Below are positions 1 to 6,659 of a stretch of DNA of 64,000 nt, in pieces. Source of the stretch: Syntrophotalea acetylenivorans. Its GTDB lineage: Bacteria > Desulfobacterota > Desulfuromonadia > Desulfuromonadales > Syntrophotaleaceae. A program made the translations under genes and the position numbers. The stretch is taken from positions 1,612,001 to 1,676,000 of the forward strand of contig NZ_CP015519.1 of NCBI RefSeq assembly GCF_001887775.1. Direction: 5' to 3'. Position 1 is the stretch's first letter. Each line of letters starts with the position of its first letter. The notes under the pieces were generated by a model. The model searched no databases. It worked only from the letters and a program-made list of their open reading frames with translations, and had not been told where the DNA came from.

Positions 1-53
1 AAAGGTATCAATCCGGTCGATTATTTTTGAGCAAGTCTGCAGCAGGAAGGTTT

Positions 54-653
54 TCAGCGGGAAAGGGCGGGATCATCTGTTTCATCGAGAGGTAGTACAC
101 CCAGGGCTTCAGCAGCAAGGGCTCGCAGGACAGGACGCGGATCATTAAGCAGAACCAGCAGGTCGGTCTCTGCGGCCGGGTCGGCGATGGCGGCGAGGGA
201 CCGCACGGCACTTTTGACCAATTCCTCATCCGACCCTTGCAAAAGAGCTGTTAAAAAGGGAGTAAGACGCCGGTCGGAAAAGTTGCCAAGAGCTTCGGCT
301 GCATGAACCCTAACCGCCGGATCGGGATCTTTAAGGTGCCGTACCATGTACTTAAGTACTTTAACATTCTTTTTTTTGCCCAAAACCTGAAGTGCGGCAC
401 CACGAACATCCGCCTCTTTGGCATTAAGAGCGGCAACCAGCGGAGAAAAAGCCTTGGAGCTGGCTACCTTCTCCAAAGCATAAATTGCTCGGATCTGCTG
501 CTCGCGACTGCCGGCTTTCAGTATCTTGGCAATAGCACCCAGGCCTTGCATGGATTCAAGCTTTTCCAGTGCCGCTGCGGCAGCTTCACGCACATCACTT
601 TCCGTATCGCTCAATGCTGCAACCAGAGCTTCTTTTCTTTTTTTCAGCATCAT
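54..653 (-). CDS. HEAT-repeat protein
   Basis: A 199-residue, almost wholly helical protein made of about six HEAT/PBS-lyase-like repeats. Each unit has the pattern D-x-x-x-x-V-R-x-x-A-A-x-A-L, for example around residues 18-33, 83-92, 109-124 and 171-187. There is no signal peptide, membrane segment or catalytic motif, so a protein-binding scaffold or regulator is the likely role; the partner is unknown. ATG-ATG at 653-648 offers two adjacent starts and no strong ribosome site is visible. It is transcribed divergently from nfnA, and its upstream region is a 10-bp tandem repeat (680-729). Bases 1-53 downstream hold no gene I can support. Confidence 0.8.
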   Translation of the reverse strand: MMLKKRKEALVAALSDTESDVREAAAAALEKLESMQGLGAIAKILKAGSREQQIRAIYALEKVASSKAFSPLVAALNAKEADVRGAALQVLGKKKNVKVLKYMVRHLKDPDPAVRVHAAEALGNFSDRRLTPFLTALLQGSDEELVKSAVRSLAAIADPAAETDLLVLLNDPRPVLRALAAEALGVLPLDETDDPALSR

Positions 654-679
654 CCACCCATAACAAATAAGCGATCACC

Positions 680-729
680 AAACGCATATAAACGCATATA
701 AACGCATATAAACGCATATAAACGCATAC
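680..729. repeat. 10-bp tandem repeat, five units
   Basis: Four exact copies of AACGCATATA followed by a partial fifth (AACGCATACT). The array starts 27 bp upstream of the HEAT-gene start codon. The period matches one helical turn. On the minus strand each unit offers a TATATG that resembles a -10 element. Confidence 0.9.
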
Positions 730-808
730 TAACAGAAAGCAAAAAACGGTGCAACGGCTTTACATTCCGCGCCTATTGTGCCCTCTCAACTGCGGAACCA
801 CGCAAGAC

Positions 809-837
809 TTGAATCCGTTGGTAGTTCCTGCTATTAT
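809..837 (+). promoter_or_regulatory. Candidate sigma-70 promoter for nfnAB
   Basis: TTGAAT (809-814) and TATTAT (832-837) are separated by exactly 17 bp. Transcription would start near 844, placing the second tandem repeat (858-897) in the 5' untranslated region. The rest of 654-956 holds the two repeat arrays and no gene. Confidence 0.55.
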
Positions 838-857
838 GGTTCGCTGAGCCCTTCAAA

Positions 858-897
858 ATGTGGTGCAATGTGGCCTAATGTGGTGCAGTGTGGTGCA
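858..897. repeat. Second 10-bp tandem repeat, four units
   Basis: Four contiguous 10-bp units: ATGTGGTGCA, ATGTGGCCTA, ATGTGGTGCA and GTGTGGTGCA. It is unrelated in sequence to the array at 680-729 but has the same period. It lies between the candidate promoter and the nfnA start. A GTG in the last unit opens an artificial N-terminal extension of nfnA. Confidence 0.85.
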
Positions 898-956
898 GCA
901 TTTTATGCTGGCCGGCAATAATGGGTTCAGATCCTGATGATACTGGGAGTGTTTAC

Positions 957-1814
957 ATGTTCGAAGTTCTGCAAAACGATACGCTGGCACCGAACGTTCA
1001 CCGACTGGTGATTCGTGCACCGCGTATTGCCAAAGCTCGTAAATCCGGGCAATTTGTTATTATTCATCCGGAAAAGGGTGGTGAACGGATTCCGCTGACC
1101 ATTGCCGATGCTGATCCGCAAGCCGGCACGATTACTCTGTTTGTCCAGGCAGTTGGCCCCTCGACCTTGAAGATCGTCGGCACACCTGTTGGCGACAGTT
1201 TGCAGGACATCGCCGGGCCACTGGGAAAAGAGACCGAAATCGAAAGATGGGGTAAAGTGGCCTGTGTCGGCGGCGGTGTCGGCACGGCGGTCCTCTACCC
1301 TCTGGCCAAAGCCCTCGCTGATGCCGGCAACGAAGTGACCACCATCATCGGCGGTCGGGCCAAACCGTTTATTATCTTGGCCGATGCACTTGCCGAATTT
1401 TCCCGCGAAGTACTGATTACCACCGAAGACGGCAGCCTCGGGAAGCAGGGGTTTGTGACCAATGCCCTGCAAGAACTCATTGATGACCCCGAGCTCTGTC
1501 CTCAGGCTATTTTTGCCGTGGGCCCGGTTCCAATGATGAGGGCGGTATGTGAATTGACCCGTCCCTACGGCATCAAAACCATCGTTAGTCTCAACCCGAT
1601 CATGATCGACGGCACCGGCATGTGCGGCGGTTGCCGGGTCAAGATTGACAATGAGACCAAATTCGCCTGTGTCGACGGTCCCGAATTCGACGGACACCAG
1701 GTTGATTTTGCACTGCTTATGGACCGTTTGACCATGTACCGGGAGCAGGAAGCCAAATTAGTCGGTGAACTGCCACCGGAACTTCAGAAAAAAATCATCA
1801 AGGTAAAGAAATAG
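957..1814 (+). CDS. nfnA: Ferredoxin-NADP+ reductase subunit alpha (NfnA/SudB type)
   Basis: A 285-residue flavoprotein of the PyrK/DHOD electron-transfer family: N-terminal FAD-binding barrel (about 1-95), NAD(P)-binding domain from the glycine-rich VACVGGGVGTA near residue 101, and a C-terminal Fe-S motif with C223, C226 and C238 (D-G-T-G-M-C-G-G-C ... F-A-C-V-D-G-P-E-F). NfnA proteins bind a [2Fe-2S] cluster there. With NfnB it forms an enzyme coupling NADH, NADPH and ferredoxin by flavin-based bifurcation; the same pair is also known as sulfide dehydrogenase SudBA. ATG 957 is chosen because family homology begins there and a GGGAG precedes it. The longer frame from GTG 888 begins inside the tandem repeat. 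Confidence 0.9.
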   Translation: MFEVLQNDTLAPNVHRLVIRAPRIAKARKSGQFVIIHPEKGGERIPLTIADADPQAGTITLFVQAVGPSTLKIVGTPVGDSLQDIAGPLGKETEIERWGKVACVGGGVGTAVLYPLAKALADAGNEVTTIIGGRAKPFIILADALAEFSREVLITTEDGSLGKQGFVTNALQELIDDPELCPQAIFAVGPVPMMRAVCELTRPYGIKTIVSLNPIMIDGTGMCGGCRVKIDNETKFACVDGPEFDGHQVDFALLMDRLTMYREQEAKLVGELPPELQKKIIKVKK

Positions 1815-1821
1815 CTTTCCG

Positions 1822-3234
1822 ATGAAAAAAAATCTAAGTCATAAAGAGATCATGGCCATCAAGCGGGTTAAAATGCCCGAGCAAGATGCGCAGGACCGCA
1901 GCCGCAACTTCAAAGAAGTTAACCTGGGTCTGAACAAGGAACAGGCGATCCGCGAAGCGCAACGCTGTCTTCAGTGCAAAAGTCAACCCTGCGTTGACGG
2001 TTGCCCGGTACGCGTGCGTATTCCGGAATTTATCGAGGCTGTAGCCGAGGGCGATTTACCCGAAGCGGCGCGGATTCTGTTAGCCGACAATACCTTGCCT
2101 GCAGTTTGTGGTCGTGTCTGTCCCCAGGAAGACCAGTGTGAAGTCCTCTGCGTGCGCGGTGCTAAAAGCGGGCCGGTAGCCATCGGCTATCTTGAGAGAT
2201 TTGTCGCCGACTGGGCCATGGAACATCCCGAGGAACTGACTGGTGGAAAGCCCCCCCAGCCGAGCGGAAAAAGCGTTGCGGTGGTCGGCTCCGGTCCCGC
2301 CGGTCTGACCATGGCCGGCGAACTCGCAGGCATGGGCCATAGCGTTACCATCTTTGAAGCGCTGCACGACACTGGTGGCGTACTACGCTACGGCATCCCC
2401 GAATTCCGCCTGCCGAAACGAATCGTTGACCTCGAAGTAACTCGCCTGCAGAACTTGGGCGTGAGCATTGAATGCAACGTCATCGTCGGCAAGACCGTTA
2501 CTCTGGAGGAACTGAGCGAAGAGTTCGATGCGGTCTTTATCGGCAACGGGGCTGGTCTGCCGGTAATGCTGGACCTGGATGGAGAAAACCTCAAGGGGGT
2601 CTATTCGGCCAACGAATATCTGACCCGCGTCAACCTGATGGGAGCCTGGCGCAACGACGTCCCCACGCCAATCATTCATGGCCGCCAGGTCGCGGTTATC
2701 GGTGGCGGCAACACCGCCATGGATGCCGTACGTACCGCCCGCCGTCTCGGTGCCGAGCGTGCCATCATTCTCTACCGCCGCAGCGAAGCGGAAATGCCGG
2801 CCCGCATCGAGGAGATTAAACACGCCAAGGAAGAAGGCATTGAATTCATTTTGCTTGCCGCTCCTTTGGAAATCCTTGGTGATGAGCAGGGTTGGGTGAC
2901 CGGCCTGCGTTGCCAAAAGATGGAACTAGGCGAACCCGATGCCTCCGGCCGGCGACGCCCTGTACCCATTCCAGGAACGACCTTTGAGCTTGAGGTCGAT
3001 GTTGTGGTCAACGCCATCGGTACCCGTGCCAACCCTCTGCTGACCGCCACGGCACCGAACCTGAAATTGTCCCCCAAGGGCAATATTGAAACGGATAATA
3101 CCGGGGCGACCAATTTGCCCGGAGTTTTTGCCGGCGGCGATATCGTTCGTGGCGGCGCTACGGTTATCCTGGCCATGGGCGACGGGAAAAATGCTGCTGC
3201 CGCTATCGATGCCTATCTTAAAAAAAACGACTGA
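1822..3234 (+). CDS. nfnB: NADPH-binding subunit beta of NfnAB (GltA/SudA type)
   Basis: About 470 residues, homologous to the glutamate synthase small subunit. The N-terminal Fe-S domain contains C-L-Q-C-x4-C-x3-C-P and a later C-G-R-V-C-P...C...C series, the ligands of two [4Fe-4S] clusters. An FAD-binding GSGPAGL motif lies near residue 156 and an NADPH-binding VIGGGNTAMDA near 291. The gene follows nfnA by 7 bp, so the two are co-transcribed; no glutamate synthase large subunit is adjacent, which favours NfnB over GltD. ATG 1852 (M-A-I-K-R-V-K-M-P-E-Q-D) is an alternative start matching typical family N-termini and preceded by AAAGAG. Confidence 0.9.
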   Translation: MKKNLSHKEIMAIKRVKMPEQDAQDRSRNFKEVNLGLNKEQAIREAQRCLQCKSQPCVDGCPVRVRIPEFIEAVAEGDLPEAARILLADNTLPAVCGRVCPQEDQCEVLCVRGAKSGPVAIGYLERFVADWAMEHPEELTGGKPPQPSGKSVAVVGSGPAGLTMAGELAGMGHSVTIFEALHDTGGVLRYGIPEFRLPKRIVDLEVTRLQNLGVSIECNVIVGKTVTLEELSEEFDAVFIGNGAGLPVMLDLDGENLKGVYSANEYLTRVNLMGAWRNDVPTPIIHGRQVAVIGGGNTAMDAVRTARRLGAERAIILYRRSEAEMPARIEEIKHAKEEGIEFILLAAPLEILGDEQGWVTGLRCQKMELGEPDASGRRRPVPIPGTTFELEVDVVVNAIGTRANPLLTATAPNLKLSPKGNIETDNTGATNLPGVFAGGDIVRGGATVILAMGDGKNAAAAIDAYLKKND

Positions 3235-3258
3235 TACCCGTCTTGACTGTTATACCAG

Positions 3259-3293
3259 CAGCCCACACGATGATCGTGTGGGCTGTTTTTGTT
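3259..3293 (+). terminator. Rho-independent terminator after nfnB
   Basis: A perfect 12-bp stem, CAGCCCACACGA / TCGTGTGGGCTG, with a 3-base loop, followed by TTTTTGTTT. Confidence 0.92.
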
Positions 3294-3341
3294 TGAGCCT
3301 GGCATCTGGACCGTTCGGTTAAAAAAGAGTATGCTGAGTCC

Positions 3342-4664
3342 ATGAACAGCACTCCCCATCAAACCCTGGAACATTTAACCACCATTCTCGACAGTGTTGC
3401 TGACGGTGTTTTTACCGTCGACAGTTCGATGCACATCACCTGGTTTAACCGGTCGGCAGAGCAAATCACCGGCTTTACCCAACAGGAAGCCCTGGGCCGG
3501 CCCTGCTGTGAAATTTTTCGAAGCAGCATCTGTTTCTCCGCCTGCCCGGTTCGCGAAGCTATGGCCAGCGGCCACAGTGTGGAAAATCGCGAAATTGACA
3601 TTCTCAATCGGGATAACCGGGAAATCCCCATCTCCGTCAGTGCCTCGGTCCTGCTGGATGCCGATGGCCAGCCAACCGGAGGCGTGGAAACCTTTCGCGA
3701 CCTGTCCCGACTACGCGCCCTGCAACAAGAAGTCAGCGACAAGTATACCTTTCACGACCTGGTCAGCCGTAATCCAGCCATGCGTAAACTCTTCGACATT
3801 CTGCCCGACGTGGCCGCCAGCGATGTCACCACCCTGCTACAAGGGGATAGCGGTACAGGCAAAGAGCTCTTTGCCCGCGCCTTGCACGATCTCAGCCCCC
3901 GAGGGAACAAGCCCTTGATTACCGTCAACTGCGGAGCCCTGCCGGAACAGCTACTCGAAGCGGAAATTTTTGGTGCCCGTAAAGGAGCTTATACCGGCTC
4001 GGTTGAGGACCGCCCCGGCCGTCTTGCCCAAGCCGAAGGCGGCACTTTGTTTCTCGATGAAATCGGCGACCTTCCCTTATCGCTGCAAGTGAAGTTGTTG
4101 CGTGTTTTGGAGAATCGTGAATATCAGCCTCTGGGGGCCAAAGGGGCACGGCGAGCCGATGTACGGTTTATCGCTGCAACCCATCGCCACCTGGACAAAA
4201 TGGTTACAGCCGGAACCTTTCGCCAGGACCTGTTCTTCCGCCTCAACGTTGTGCAACTAACCATTCCAGCCCTGAGAGACCGGCCCGAAGATATCCCCTT
4301 GCTCCTGGACATGGCTCTTGACCGTTTTAATATGCAGTACGGAAAAAATATTCGCGGATTTGAGCCGGAAGTTCTTAACTTGCTCCTTGATCATCCTTAT
4401 CCAGGGAATGTAAGAGAATTATTGAATATCATTGAAAGAGCTGCCATTCTCTGTCGTTCCGAGCAGATTACCTTGGACCTGCTCCCCACCAGCCTGACCC
4501 TTCATTCGACAGTCAATCATCGACCGACCAACAACCGCCCCGATAGCGATCAATTAAAGGGGATGCTGGCTCGACATGCCGGCAACCGCACGGCCCTGGC
4601 CAGGGAACTGGGTATTAATCGAACCACGCTCTGGCGTTGGCTAAAGGACTGCGATTTTCATTGA
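3342..4664 (+). CDS. Sigma-54-dependent activator with cysteine-bearing PAS domain (OrpR-like)
   Basis: 440 residues. A PAS domain (about 10-120) carries C55, C56, C64 and C68. A central AAA+ domain has Walker A GDSGTGKE (168-175), a variant sigma-54 contact loop GAYTGS (215-220; usual GAFTGA) and Walker B FLDEIGD around 237-243. A Fis-type helix-turn-helix ends the protein (about 415-437). It should recognise enhancer sites and drive sigma-54 RNA polymerase. The cysteines fit a redox- or Fe-S-sensing PAS as reported for OrpR of Desulfovibrio; that role is inferred here. Three inverted repeats and a -24/-12 promoter lie directly downstream, before an Orp-like operon, so the cognate targets are probably those sites. 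Confidence 0.88.
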   Translation: MNSTPHQTLEHLTTILDSVADGVFTVDSSMHITWFNRSAEQITGFTQQEALGRPCCEIFRSSICFSACPVREAMASGHSVENREIDILNRDNREIPISVSASVLLDADGQPTGGVETFRDLSRLRALQQEVSDKYTFHDLVSRNPAMRKLFDILPDVAASDVTTLLQGDSGTGKELFARALHDLSPRGNKPLITVNCGALPEQLLEAEIFGARKGAYTGSVEDRPGRLAQAEGGTLFLDEIGDLPLSLQVKLLRVLENREYQPLGAKGARRADVRFIAATHRHLDKMVTAGTFRQDLFFRLNVVQLTIPALRDRPEDIPLLLDMALDRFNMQYGKNIRGFEPEVLNLLLDHPYPGNVRELLNIIERAAILCRSEQITLDLLPTSLTLHSTVNHRPTNNRPDSDQLKGMLARHAGNRTALARELGINRTTLWRWLKDCDFH

Positions 4665-4674
4665 CCCGCACCCC

Positions 4675-4689
4675 GTTGCACCGAGCAAC
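4675..4689. promoter_or_regulatory. Inverted repeat, putative enhancer site 1
   Basis: GTTGC and GCAAC arms separated by 5 bp. It is the first of three sites sharing these half-sites upstream of the sigma-54 promoter. Confidence 0.5.
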
Positions 4690-4692
4690 ACC

Positions 4693-4711
4693 GTTGCATA
4701 ATTAATGCAAC
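4693..4711. promoter_or_regulatory. Inverted repeat, putative enhancer site 2
   Basis: GTTGCATAATTAATGCAAC: 6-bp arms GTTGCA/TGCAAC with a 7-bp AT-rich centre. It is about 160 bp upstream of the -24 element, a usual enhancer distance for this activator class. Confidence 0.65.
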
Positions 4712-4763
4712 ACACCCCGTCCAGCCTTTCCCTCCTATTCGTCCACTCTTCCTTAGCCAAAGC

Positions 4764-4777
4764 GTTGCAGATGCAAC
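4764..4777. promoter_or_regulatory. Inverted repeat, putative enhancer site 3
   Basis: GTTGCAGATGCAAC: the same GTTGCA/TGCAAC arms with a 2-bp spacer. It lies about 95 bp upstream of the -24 element. The AT-rich stretch between about 4828 and 4868 separates it from the promoter and could bend. Confidence 0.6.
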
Positions 4778-4872
4778 AGCCCCCCACTTCCCGCTAAAAT
4801 TCACAATCCATAGAAACCATCCCAACCTACTGTTTTTAATATCTTTTTAAAGCCCTCTAAAAACAGCCAACC

Positions 4873-4888
4873 TGGCACAACTCTTGGA
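4873..4888 (+). promoter_or_regulatory. Sigma-54 (-24/-12) promoter
   Basis: TGGCAC, five bases, then TTGGA, against the consensus TGGCAC-N5-TTGCW. The GG-to-G(C) spacing is canonical and only the -12 C is replaced by G. It lies downstream of the gene for a sigma-54 activator and three inverted repeats. The predicted transcription start is about 4898-4900, nearly on the ATG at 4901. Confidence 0.75.
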
Positions 4889-4900
4889 ATACAAGAGATC

Positions 4901-5347
4901 ATGTCAACAGACTCCAACCATACGTTACGGCGAATCGCCATTCCCCACTATGGTCAGCGGATCATGCCCCGTTTTGGTTTAGCACGGCAATTTTACCTGC
5001 TGACTGTCGATCACCACAAGGCCCCGATCGGACCTCCTGTTAACACCCGGTGGGACCCTCGCCAGGAACCTTCAGTAGCCCGTTGGCTTAAACAGATGAA
5101 CGCGTCCGGTGTAATCTGCGACGGTATACATCCACGTTTTCAAACAGCCCTCAAAGCAGAAGGGTTGTGGGTGCTGAGCGGTGTCTGGGGAGAGATCAGC
5201 GATGTGATTGAGTGCTGGATCAAGGGTCAGTTAACAGCAGAAAACAATTCGGACAGCTTGAATTTGGCGACTTGTTGTCGCCCAAACCGCAACTACTGCC
5301 ATGACCGCAATTGCACTAAAACCTCAACAAGGAGAAACCCAACATGA
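4901..5347 (+). CDS. NifX/NafY-like (Fe-Mo cofactor family) protein with cysteine-rich tail
   Basis: 148 residues. Residues 10-113 resemble the dinitrogenase iron-molybdenum cofactor-binding fold (R-I-A-I-P...P-R-F-G...F; central G-V-I-C-D-G; D-V-I-E-C-W-I-K-G-Q-L), the family of NifX, NafY and the orange protein ORP. The tail adds C125, C126, C133 and C138, which could bind metal. First gene of the operon after the sigma-54 promoter; its stop overlaps the next start (ATGA, 5344-5347), indicating translational coupling. No other start precedes the conserved R-R-I-A-I-P, although the predicted transcript begins only 1-3 bases before this ATG. Cofactor identity is unknown. Confidence 0.78.
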   Translation: MSTDSNHTLRRIAIPHYGQRIMPRFGLARQFYLLTVDHHKAPIGPPVNTRWDPRQEPSVARWLKQMNASGVICDGIHPRFQTALKAEGLWVLSGVWGEISDVIECWIKGQLTAENNSDSLNLATCCRPNRNYCHDRNCTKTSTRRNPT

Positions 5348-5703
5348 AAATTGCCATTACCGCTCAGGAACCGTCCTTGGACAGCCTCATCGATCCCCGC
5401 TTTGGTCGCGCTCCCTGGCTGATGATTTACGATCCGACCGATAATAGCTGGCATTCCATCGACAATAGCAAAGGTCTCAATGCGGCCCATGGTGCCGGAA
5501 TTCAAGCCGCGCAAAAGGTTGTCGACCAACAGGTAACAGCCATCATCACCGGCGCTATTGGACCTAAAGCTTATCGCTCCCTTAAAGCTGCCAACGTGCA
5601 AATCTTCCATGGTGCCAAAGGCTCCGTTGCTCAAGCTCTGGAGGCCTACCAAACCGGAGACCTAGCCGAAGCTGACGAGGACGATGCCACCGGCGGTATT
5701 TAA
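5344..5703 (+). CDS. NifX/NafY-like dinitrogenase Fe-Mo cofactor family protein
   Basis: 119 residues. M-K-I-A-I-T opens a single-domain NifX-type fold with the family pattern ...P-R-F-G-R-A-P...; G-A-G-I-Q-A-A; A-I-I-T-G-A-I-G-P-K-A; and a C-terminal segment A-L-E-A-Y-Q-T-G-D-L. Such proteins hold or carry Fe-S/Mo-type clusters; no cysteine ligands are visible here. An acidic tail (E-A-D-E-D-D) ends it. A GGAG lies upstream of the start inside the preceding gene, and the ATGA overlap couples the two. Confidence 0.85.
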   Translation: MKIAITAQEPSLDSLIDPRFGRAPWLMIYDPTDNSWHSIDNSKGLNAAHGAGIQAAQKVVDQQVTAIITGAIGPKAYRSLKAANVQIFHGAKGSVAQALEAYQTGDLAEADEDDATGGI

Positions 5704-5724
5704 TTCCTTTTCGGCCTTACACCC

Positions 5725-5743
5725 GCCCGGTAATCGTCCGGGC
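5725..5743 (+). other. Hairpin inside the operon
   Basis: GCCCGG-TAATCGT-CCGGGC in the 68-bp gap before the first ATPase gene. No T-run follows, so mRNA processing or stability is likelier than termination. Confidence 0.45.
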
Positions 5744-5771
5744 TCGAATAAATACTAACTAGGATCGGATA

Positions 5772-6659
5772 ATGAACCAACATGTTGCCATCGCTAGCGG
5801 CAAAGGAGGTACCGGCAAGACCACCATCGCCGCCAACCTCGCTTTTCTTTGGGCCCGCCTGGGCCGTCAGGTCCTGTACGTCGATTGCGATGTTGAGGCT
5901 CCCAACGGTCATATTTTCCTACATCCGAAAATAGAGCAACGTCTACCGGCAACCACAACGGTGCCACAAATCGCCAAAGATCTCTGCGGTCTCTGTGGCC
6001 GTTGCGGATCTTTTTGCCATTACAATGCCCTGCTCTGTTTGCCCGATCAGGTACTTACCTTTCCCGAGTTATGCCACGGCTGCGGCGGCTGTATCCGGCT
6101 CTGTCCCCACCAGGCCATCAGCGAAGTTCCCCGCGAAATAGGCCGTATTGAAATGGGTACCGCAGGGTCTGTCAATTTTGCCAGCGGCCTGCTTAACATC
6201 GGTGAGGCCATGAGTCCGCCGTTGATTCGATCCTTGAAAAATTCCCTGATTGAATCGGACCTGACAATTATTGATGCACCACCAGGCACCTCCTGTCCCG
6301 TTATCGAGAGTATTCGGCACTGCGACTATACCTTGCTGGTAACGGAACCGACTCCCTTTGGACTCAACGATCTGCAACTGGCCGTGGAGATGTTGCGGGC
6401 ACTGGACCAACCCTTTGGCGTCGTCATTAACCGCGCCGGACTTGATGACCGGCCGCTGCTCGATTACTGCCTGAAGGAGCAACTACCCATCCTGGCGCAA
6501 CTGCCGGACGATCGCCGCGTAGCCGAGGCCTATTCCCGGGGGGAACTCGTCTGTTCAGTGTTGACTGATTTCCAACAGCTTTTCGCGGCGCTTCTAGCTG
6601 CGGTAGACATGGTATTGCAACAGAAAAAGGCCAACCTAACGACGGGGAGGGCATCATGA
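5772..6659 (+). CDS. MinD/Mrp-type ATPase with inserted 2x[4Fe-4S] ferredoxin domain (first copy)
   Basis: 295 residues. A deviant Walker A GKGGTGKTT (about 10-18) and a D-C-D-V-E-A-P-N segment place it in the SIMIBI MinD/Mrp class. A ferredoxin-like insertion carries two motifs, C72-x2-C75-x2-C78-x3-C82 and C101-x2-C104-x2-C107-x3-C111. The switch region I-D-A-P-P-G-T-S-C-P-V follows near residue 175. These ATPases occur with NifX-like proteins in the orange-protein complexes of anaerobes; a metal-cluster loading or transfer role is inferred. The next ATPase gene overlaps it by 4 bp (ATGA). Confidence 0.88.
   Translation: MNQHVAIASGKGGTGKTTIAANLAFLWARLGRQVLYVDCDVEAPNGHIFLHPKIEQRLPATTTVPQIAKDLCGLCGRCGSFCHYNALLCLPDQVLTFPELCHGCGGCIRLCPHQAISEVPREIGRIEMGTAGSVNFASGLLNIGEAMSPPLIRSLKNSLIESDLTIIDAPPGTSCPVIESIRHCDYTLLVTEPTPFGLNDLQLAVEMLRALDQPFGVVINRAGLDDRPLLDYCLKEQLPILAQLPDDRRVAEAYSRGELVCSVLTDFQQLFAALLAAVDMVLQQKKANLTTGRAS

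Noticed and set aside
680-897. CRISPR-like array
   Set aside because: Units are 10 bp and contiguous without spacers; no cas genes in the window.
888-956. N-terminal extension of nfnA from GTG 888
   Set aside because: It begins inside a tandem repeat, has no homology, and a better start with GGGAG lies at 957.
927-1697. 256-codon minus-strand frame over nfnA
   Set aside because: Antisense shadow; nfnA has clear family motifs.
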